Shown here: piece after piece, positions 57,578 to 64,000 of the stretch
Layout of the letters: each line of letters opens with the position of its first letter
Position numbering within the stretch: position 1 is the stretch's first letter
Source: Lolium rigidum
Taxonomy: Eukaryota; Streptophyta; Magnoliopsida; Poales; Poaceae
Length of the DNA: 64,000 nt
Reading direction: 5' to 3'
Assembly: GCF_022539505.1 (NCBI RefSeq)
Contig: NC_061510.1
Span: 282,532,715 to 282,596,714 of the forward strand
Notes under the pieces: generated by a model
The model's database searches: none
Told to the model about the DNA's origin: nothing
Seen by the model: the letters and a program-made list of their open reading frames with translations, nothing else
Made by a program: the position numbers and the translations under genes

Positions 57578-58542
57578 CTACTCTGTCAGGCCGGTGGATA
57601 AGACCAGCCTCACCCCGTTTTTTGAAGCTTCGATGCGCTCACAGCCGTCCAAACTGATTCCAGAGATCGGCTCTTGATCGTCTGCATCCCAAATACTCAT
57701 GCCAGCTAGTGAGATCTCGATCGAGTCATCTGCATGAACGACCTCCACTTCATATCCATCCCACTGTATCAGGCATTGGTGCATCGTAGATGGAATGCAG
57801 CAGTTAGCGTGAATCCAATCCCTCCCTAGCAGGACAGCGTAGGTGCTTTTGCTGTCGATGATGAAGAATGACGTAGGGATGGTTTTTCGGCCCACGGTTA
57901 GATCTACGTTCAGAACGCCTTGTGCTTCTGATGCTTGGCCGTTAAAATCGCTTAGTGTGACGTTGGTCTTGATCAGATCTGCGTTAGAGCGTCCCAGACG
58001 CCGTAGCATGGAGTATGGCATTATATTGACTGCCGCTCCCGTGTCAACTAACATCTTGTTGACAGGCTGCCCATTGATATAACCTCTTAGGTATAGGGCC
58101 TTCAAGTGCCTGTAGCTCCTCTCTCGTGGCTTTTCAAAGATAACCGGCCGTGGACCACAGTCAAACTGTGCCACTGGCACTTCTTCAGTTCTTGGAGCAC
58201 AAAACTCTGACGGGAGTATGAACACCATGTTTGTATCAGCCGATGTCTTTGCATCGGCTTTTGTCTTCTTAGGGCGCCATTCTTTCTTATGTGGACGCGT
58301 CTCCGTTTCCAACGTTTGCTGAATTTTTACGGCCAGATTGGGCCGCGCTTTCCTTAACGTGTACAGGTACTGCGCTTCGGCTTCCTCCAAGTTACGCAGC
58401 CTCTGAACCCTCCGCTTTTGGGAATGACTGAGCCCATCAGGGCACCACCTTGGCCGGTGATATCTATCTTCTTCTTCTTCTTCTGACTTCTCGAAGTCTT
58501 CCTCTCGAGATGGCTCGGCTCGTCGGTTCTGAGGTGGGAGAG
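57578..58542 (-). pseudogene. Aspartic protease region (element D)
   Basis: Charged gag-pro linker (KSEEEEEDRYHRPRW), then the retropepsin with MLVDTGAAVNIMPYSML (active site Asp-Thr-Gly) and YAVLLGRDWIHANCC (flap/ILG-like motif). The open frame formally begins at 58597, but its first residues come from element C's LTR; the true gag-pro frame is cut at 58542. A frameshift near 57580 separates it from RT. Confidence 0.9.
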
Positions 58543-60123
58543 TGATGCGTGCAATTAACACATCCGTTGGGAACCCCAAGAGGAAGGTGTGATGCAAACA
58601 GTAGCAAGTTTTCCCTCAGAAAGAAACCAAGGTTTATCGAACCAGGAGGAGCCAAGAAGCACGTTGAAGGTTGATGGCGGCGGGATGTAGTGCGGCGCAA
58701 CACCAGGGATTCCGGCGCCAACGTGGAACCTGCACAACACAACCAAAGTACTTGCCCCAACGAAACAGTGAGGTTGTCAATCTCACCGGCTTGCTGTAAC
58801 AAAGGATTAGATGTATAGTGTGGATGATGATTGTTTGCGAAGAATAGTAAAACAAGTATTGCAGCAGATTGTATTCGATGTAAAGAATAGGACCGGGGTC
58901 AACAGTTCACTAGAGGTGTCTCTCCCATAAGATAAATAGCATGTTGGGTGAACAAATTACAGTCGGGCAATTGACAAATAGAGAGGGCATGACAATGCAC
59001 ATACATGATATGATAAATATAGTGAGATTTAATTGGGCATTACGACAAAGTACATAGACCGCTATCCAAGCATGCATCTATGCCTAAAAAGTCCACCTTC
59101 GGGTTATCATCCGAACCCCTTCCAGTATTAAGTTGCAAACAACAGACAATTGCATTAAGTATGGTGCGTAATGTAATCAATAACTACATCCTCGGACATA
59201 GCATCAATGTTTTATCCCTAGTGGCAACAGCACATCTACAACCTTAGAACTTTCTGTCACTGATGGAGGCATGAACCTACTATCGAGCATAAATACTCCC
59301 TCTTGGAGTTAAGAGCAAAAACTTGGCCAGAGCCTCTACTAATAACGGAGAGCATGCAAGATCATAAACAACACATAGGTAATAGATTGATAATCATCAT
59401 AACATAGTATTCTCTATCCATCGGATCCCGACAAACACAACATATAGCATTACAGATAGATGATCTTGATCATGTTAGGCAGCTCACAAGATCCAACAAT
59501 GAAGCACATAAGGAGAAGACGACCATCTAGCTACCGCTATGGACCCATAGTCCAGGGGTGAACTACTCACTCATCACTCCGTGAGGCGACCATGGCGGTG
59601 AAGAGTCCTCCGGGAGATGATTCCCCTCTCCGGCAGGGTGCCGGAGGCGATCTCCCGAATCCCCCGAGATGGGATTGGCGGCGGCGGCGTCTCAGTAAGG
59701 TTTTCCGTATCGTGGCTCTCGGTACTGGGGGTTTCGCGATGGAGGCTTTAAGTAAGCGGAAGGGCAGGTCAAAGGGCGTCACGGGGGACCCACACAGCAG
59801 GGCCGCGCGGCAAGGGCCCAGGCCGCGCCGCCCTGACGTGTCGTCGCCCCGTGGCCCCACTTCGTCTTCTCTTCAGTCTTCTGGAAGCTTCGTGGCAAAA
59901 TAGGACCCTGGGCGTTGATTTCGTCCAATTCCGAGAATATTTCCTTACTAGGATTTCTGAAACCAAAAACAGCAGAAAACAGCAACTGGCTCTTCGGTAT
60001 CTCGTTAATAGGTTAGTGCTAGAAAATGCATAAATATGACATAAAGTATGCATAAAACATGTAGATATCATCAATAATGTGGCATGGAACATAAGAAATT
60101 ATCGATACGTCGGAGACGTATCA
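58543..60123 (-). repeat. 3' LTR of element C
   Basis: 1581 bp, TGATACGTCTCCGACGTATC at 60123 to TTGCACGCATCA at 58543. TATA-like TACTTAAA lies on minus near 59755-59748. Confidence 0.85.
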
Positions 60124-62083
60124 GCATCCCCAAGCTTAGTTCCTCCTCGTCCCGAGCAGGTAAACGATAACAAAGATAATTTCTGGAGTGACATGCCATC
60201 ATAACCTTGATCATACTATTGTAAGCATATGTAATGAATGCAGCGATCAAAAGAATGGTAATGACATGAGTAAACAAATGAATCAAAAAGCAAAGACTTT
60301 TCATGAATAGTACTTCAAGACAAGCATCAATAAGTCTTGCATAAGAGTTAACTCATAAAGCAATAAATCAAAGTAAAGGTATTGAAGCAACACAAAGGAA
60401 GATTGAGTTTCAGCGGTTTCTTTCAACTTATAACATGTATATCTCATGGATATTGTCAATGTAAAGTAATATAACAAGTGCAATATGCAAGTATGTAGGA
60501 ATCAATGCACAGTTCACAAGTGTTTGCTTCTTGAGGTGGAGAGAAATAGGTGAACTGACTCAACATAAAAGTAAAAGAACGGTCCTTCAAAGAGGAAAGC
60601 ATCGATTGGTATATTTGTGCTAGAGTTTTTATTTTGAAAACATGAAACAATTTTGTCAACGGTAGTAATAAAGCATATGTATCATGTAAATTATATCTTA
60701 CAAGTTGCAAGCCTCATGCATAGTGTACTAATAGTGCCCGCACCTTGTCCTAATTAGCTTGGATTAACACTAATCATCATTGCATAACATATGTTTCAAC
60801 CAAGTGTCACAAAGGGGTACCTCTATGCCGCCTGTACAAGGGTCTAAGGAGAAAGTTCACATTGGATTTCTTGCTTTTGATCATTCTTCAACTTAGACAC
60901 CCATACCGGGATAACATAGACAACAGATAATGGACTCCTCTTTTAATGCTTAAGCATTCAACAACAGTTAATATTCTCATAAGAGATTGAGGTTTTATGT
61001 CCAAACTGAAACTTCCACCATGATTCATGGCTTTAGTTAGCGGCCCAATGTTCTTCTCAAACAGTATGCATACTCAAACCATTTGATTGTGAAAACCGCC
61101 CTTACTTCAGACAAGACGAACATGCATAGGAACTCACATGATATTCAACAAAGAGTAGTTGATGGCGTCCCCAAGAACATGGTTATCGCACAACAAGCAA
61201 CTTAATAAGAGATAAAGTGCATAAGTACATATTCAATACCACAATAGTTTTTAAGGCTATTTTGTCCCATGAGCTATATATTGCAAAGGCGAATGATGGA
61301 AATTTAAAGGTAGCACTCAAGCAATTTACTTTCGAATGGCGGAGAAATACCATGTAGTAGGTAGGTATGGTGGACACAAATGGCATAGTGGTTGGCTCAA
61401 GGATTTTAGATGCATGAGAAGTATTCCCTCTCGATACAAGGTTTAGGCTAGCAAGGTTATTTGAAACAAACACAAGGATGAACCGGTGCAGCAAAACTCA
61501 CATAAAAGACATATTGTAAACATTATAAGACTCTACACCGTCTTCCTTGTTGTTCAAAACTCAATACTAGAAATTATCTAGACTTTAGAGAGACCAAATA
61601 TGCAAACCAAATTTTAGCAAGCTCTATGTATTTCTTCATTAATGGGTGCAAAGTATATGATGCAAGAGCTTAAACATGAGCCCAACAATTTCCAAGTATC
61701 AAATTATTCAAGACATTTTAGAATTACTACATGTAGCATTTCCCGATTCCAACCATATAACAATTTAACGAAGAAGATTCAACCTTCGCCATGAATACTA
61801 TGAGTAAAGCCTAAGGACATATTGTCCATATGCAACAGCGGAGCGTGTCTCTCTCCCACACAATGAATGCTAGGATCAATTTTATTCAAACAAAAACAAA
61901 ACAAAAACAAACCGACGCTCCAAGCAAAGCACATAAGATGTGACTGAATAAAAATATAGTTTCAGGGGATGAACCTGATGATGTTGTCGATGAAGAAGGG
62001 GATGCCTTGGGCATCCCCAAGCTTAGACGCTTGAGTCTTCTTAAAATATGCAGGGGTGAACCACCGGGCATCCCCAAGCTTAG
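60124..62083 (-). promoter_or_regulatory. Polypurine-tract-like motifs of element C
   Basis: CTAAGCTTGGGGATGC on minus at 60124-60139, directly before the 3' LTR, and again at 62011-62026 and 62068-62083. Same spacing pattern as in A and B. Confidence 0.5.
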
Positions 62084-62708
62084 AGCTTTCACTCCTCTTG
62101 ATCATAGTATATCATACTCCTCTCTTGACCCTTGAAAACTTCCGTCACACCAAACTTCAAGCAAACTCATTAGAGGGTTAGTGCACAATCAAAAATTCAC
62201 ATGTTCAGAGGTGACACAATTATTCTTAACACTTCTGGACATTGCACAAAGCTACTGGACATTAATGGATCAAAGAAATTCATCCAACATAGCAAAAGAG
62301 GCAATGCGAAATAAAAGGCAGAATCTGTCAAAAACAGAACAGTCCGTAAAGACGAACCTGGCAGGGGCACTTAACTTGCTCAAACGGAAAAACTCAAAAC
62401 TAATGAAAGTTGCGTACATATCTGAGGATCACGCAAGTAAATTTGCAGATTTTTTTGATTTTTTTACAGAGACTTCTGCACGAATTCGTGACGAGACAGC
62501 AATGCTGTTTCGTGCAGCAATCCAAATCTAGCATCAACTTTACCATAGAGACTTTACTTGGCACAAAAACATGATAAGGAGAGGTTGCTACAGTAGTAAA
62601 CAACTTCCAAGACTCAAATATAAAACAAAGTACTGTTAGTAAAAACTTGGGTTGTCTCCCATAAGCGCTTTTCTTTAACGCCTTTCAGCTAGGCGCAGAA
62701 AGTGTGAA
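60140..62708. other. Non-coding internal region of element C
   Basis: About 2.6 kb with no coding frame, collinear with element A (14170-16750) and element B (47396-49960). It occupies the place of pol in autonomous relatives. Short ORFs here are not conserved among A, B and C. Confidence 0.6.
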
Positions 62709-63585
62709 TCAAGTATTATCAAGAGATGAAGCATCGACATTACCTTGGGCTTTACCTTTACCTTTCTTGTTCTTTTTCTTACTCTTTGATTTAGGGAATA
62801 TATGACTACCCCCGGTGTAGAGGTGAATTTTAGGGTGCCTTCTCCCATATCTATGACTCGCTCCCAATAGTTTCAAGTAGGAATCTTCCGAGTGTGATTT
62901 GTCCCTGTTCTCGCACATTCAATAACGAGATAATCAATGGATATTGTTCTCCCAAGAATGGTTGTATGCACACCCGCAGCTATTCCTTTAGGAATTATAA
63001 CGTAGTTATCAATAAGAGTTATTCCTTCTCCCCTTCAACGAATCCCCAAAGTTGCAAAGATTCATGAATACTCTTAGGCATTAGGCAAAATTCAGTACAT
63101 AACATCACAATTGGCATGAAGAGTTTGGTCACCGATAACAATTTTAATAGTAGGATCCCATAATGAAGGTTCGTAGTTCACTAAAACTTGATCAAGACGG
63201 TTACGAACATATCTATAATTTTCATTCAAGCGAGATGCACTTGTCTCAAGAGTGTTTAATCTATTATAAATGCTAACAAGGGCTGAATCAAAGTTATTAG
63301 CTGAATCATGTGATGCAACCAACTTTTTTATGGCATTAAAAGCTTGATCCCCATTGCAATGAAGGAAATCTCCTCCCACTACAAAGCATCCAAGGCATAT
63401 CTATAGCGAATCATAAGACCAAAATAAAAATTACTAAGGAGCAAACTTAGCGTCATTTGAGGTTCAGCTTTACGATAAGAAGTAAAAATTCTCGACCAAG
63501 CATCTTTAAAACTCTCCTCATCCCCTTGTTTAAAAGTAAAAACTAATTCCTCAGGTGAAGAAGTAACAGGTGCAGAGCTAGACAT
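62709..63585 (-). pseudogene. Gag-like and retropepsin-like ORF of element C, broken
   Basis: Starts at 63585 with MSSSAPVTSSPEELVFTFKQ and reads GDEESFKDAWSRIF to a stop at 63379. A shifted frame continues GGDFLHCNGDQAFNAIKKLV and ends WDPTIKIVIGDQTLHANCDV at 63092. Below that, scattered frames contain pieces such as LIDNYVIIP and VHTTILGRTISIDYLVIEC, similar to retropepsin-like domains. The last frame, 62918-62709, ends in a Lys-rich tail and DASSLDNT. This is a gag with a protease-like module and a basic, probably RNA-binding tail. At least three breaks, so dead. Confidence 0.6.
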
Positions 63586-63792
63586 GATAACAAAAGTAGA
63601 CTAAATGCAAGTAACTAATTTTTTTGTTTTGTTTTTGATATAGAGAACAAGGCAGTAAATAAAGTAAAGCTAGCAACTAATTTTTTTGTGTTTTGATATA
63701 ATGCAGCAAACAAGAAAGTAAATAAAATAAAGCAAGACAAAAACAAAGTAAAGAGATTGGAAGTGGAGACTCCCCTTGCAGCGTGTCTTGAT

Positions 63793-63811
63793 CTCCCTGG
63801 CAACGGCGCCA
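63793..63811 (-). other. Primer-binding site of element C
   Basis: TGGCGCCGTTGCCAGGGAG on minus, one base different from element B's tRNA-Asp type site. Confidence 0.8.
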
Positions 63812-63822
63812 GAAAATGTGCT

Positions 63823-64000
63823 TGATGCGTGCAATTAACACGTCTGTTGGGAACCCCAAGAGGAAGGTGTGATGCAGACAGTAGCAAGTTTTCCCTCAAA
63901 AAGAAACCAAGGTTTATCGAACCAGGAGGATCCAAGAAGCACGTTGAAGGTTGATGGCGGCGGGATGTAGTGCGGCGCAACACCAGGGATTCCGGCGCCA
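63823..64000 (-). repeat. 5' LTR of element C (cut by window edge)
   Basis: 178 bp matching 58543-58720 with about half a dozen differences (e.g. GTCTG for ATCCG), indicating moderate age. Confidence 0.85.

Larger units (their letters stand above)
52829..58542 (-). mobile_element. Element D: Tat-type Ty3/gypsy retrotransposon with antisense ORF
   Basis: Minus-strand order is protease (58542-57578), reverse transcriptase (57563-56688), RNase H region (to 55121), integrase (55128-54172), a 3' non-coding region with an antisense ORF (53264-53737), a purine tract (CCAGGGGGGCATG) at about 52984-52996 and a 3' LTR remnant (52829-52983). The two-part RNase H with an FFDGS...NNVTEYEA core and the extended 3' region fit the Tat lineage. 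Frameshifts occur near 57580, 56710, 55640 and 55125. The gag side is cut at 58542 by element C. Confidence 0.85.
58543..64000 (-). mobile_element. Element C: non-autonomous LTR retrotransposon (right part outside window)
   Basis: 3' LTR 58543-60123, internal region 60124-63822, 5' LTR from 63823 to beyond the window. It is inserted into element D's gag-pro region; the left flank GAGAG (58538-58542) is the candidate target duplication. It has a gag-like frame followed by a protease-like remnant but no RT or integrase. Internal sequence is collinear with element A. Confidence 0.85.

Noticed and set aside
1..64000. A CRISPR array, phage or bacterial defence-type system
   Set aside because: All recognisable content is plant nuclear: introns, LTR elements, MITEs and a PORR gene. 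The short repeats found are transposon termini or tandem duplications.

Overview
This is eukaryotic plant nuclear DNA, and everything recognisable points to a large grass genome of the wheat/barley/oat type. It is mostly transposable elements in layers of nested insertion, with one recognisable single-copy host gene: a plant organelle RNA recognition (PORR) domain protein at 44.4-46.5 kb on the minus strand. There are no bacterial-style operons, CRISPR arrays or rRNA genes. One assembly gap of 100 N lies at 46481-46580.

Layout. 0-1.7 kb: 5' end of a Ty3/gypsy element of the Tat type, minus strand, running off the left edge with an open gag reading frame. 2.4-3.5 kb: an exon/intron pseudogene with a GRF-like cysteine motif and coiled coil. 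4.4-5.8 kb: a decayed L1-type LINE. 6.7-12.8 kb: a cluster of DNA transposons with readable termini: a GC-rich TIR element, a Tourist-like MITE (TSD TAA), a hAT element (8-bp TSD), a CACTA relic with a Ulp1-like domain, a Mutator-type MITE (9-bp TSD), a Stowaway-like MITE and another inverted-repeat MITE. 13.6-18.4 kb: a 5'-truncated non-autonomous LTR element with a chimeric ORF at its broken edge. 18.5-19.5 kb: a solo LTR. 19.8-24.4 kb: two poly(A)-ended retroposons.

24.6-40.3 kb: a locally triplicated unit. Comparing its copies reveals three later insertions with their empty sites in a sister copy: a LINE-derived retroposon (12-bp TSD), a Helitron (A|TC...CTAG|T) and an 8-bp-TSD foldback MITE. 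Between the copies lie an orphan mitochondrial-carrier exon and a GC-rich first-exon-like block. A second 0.65-kb duplication links 35.3 kb with 42.5 kb.

44.4-46.5 kb: the PORR gene, apparently broken by one frameshift, with a GC-rich non-coding first exon that runs into the gap. 46.6-64 kb: a nested stack. A Tat-type gypsy element (pol on minus, 54.1-58.5 kb, plus an antisense acidic ORF at 53.3-53.7 kb) was hit by a CACTA element in its 3' LTR. The CACTA element was hit by a non-autonomous LTR element (46.6-52.6 kb). A second element of that family (58.5 kb to the right edge) interrupts the gypsy gag-pro region.

Family assignments rest on visible motifs, termini and target-site duplications, not on database searches. 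TREP-style family names are deliberately not given.
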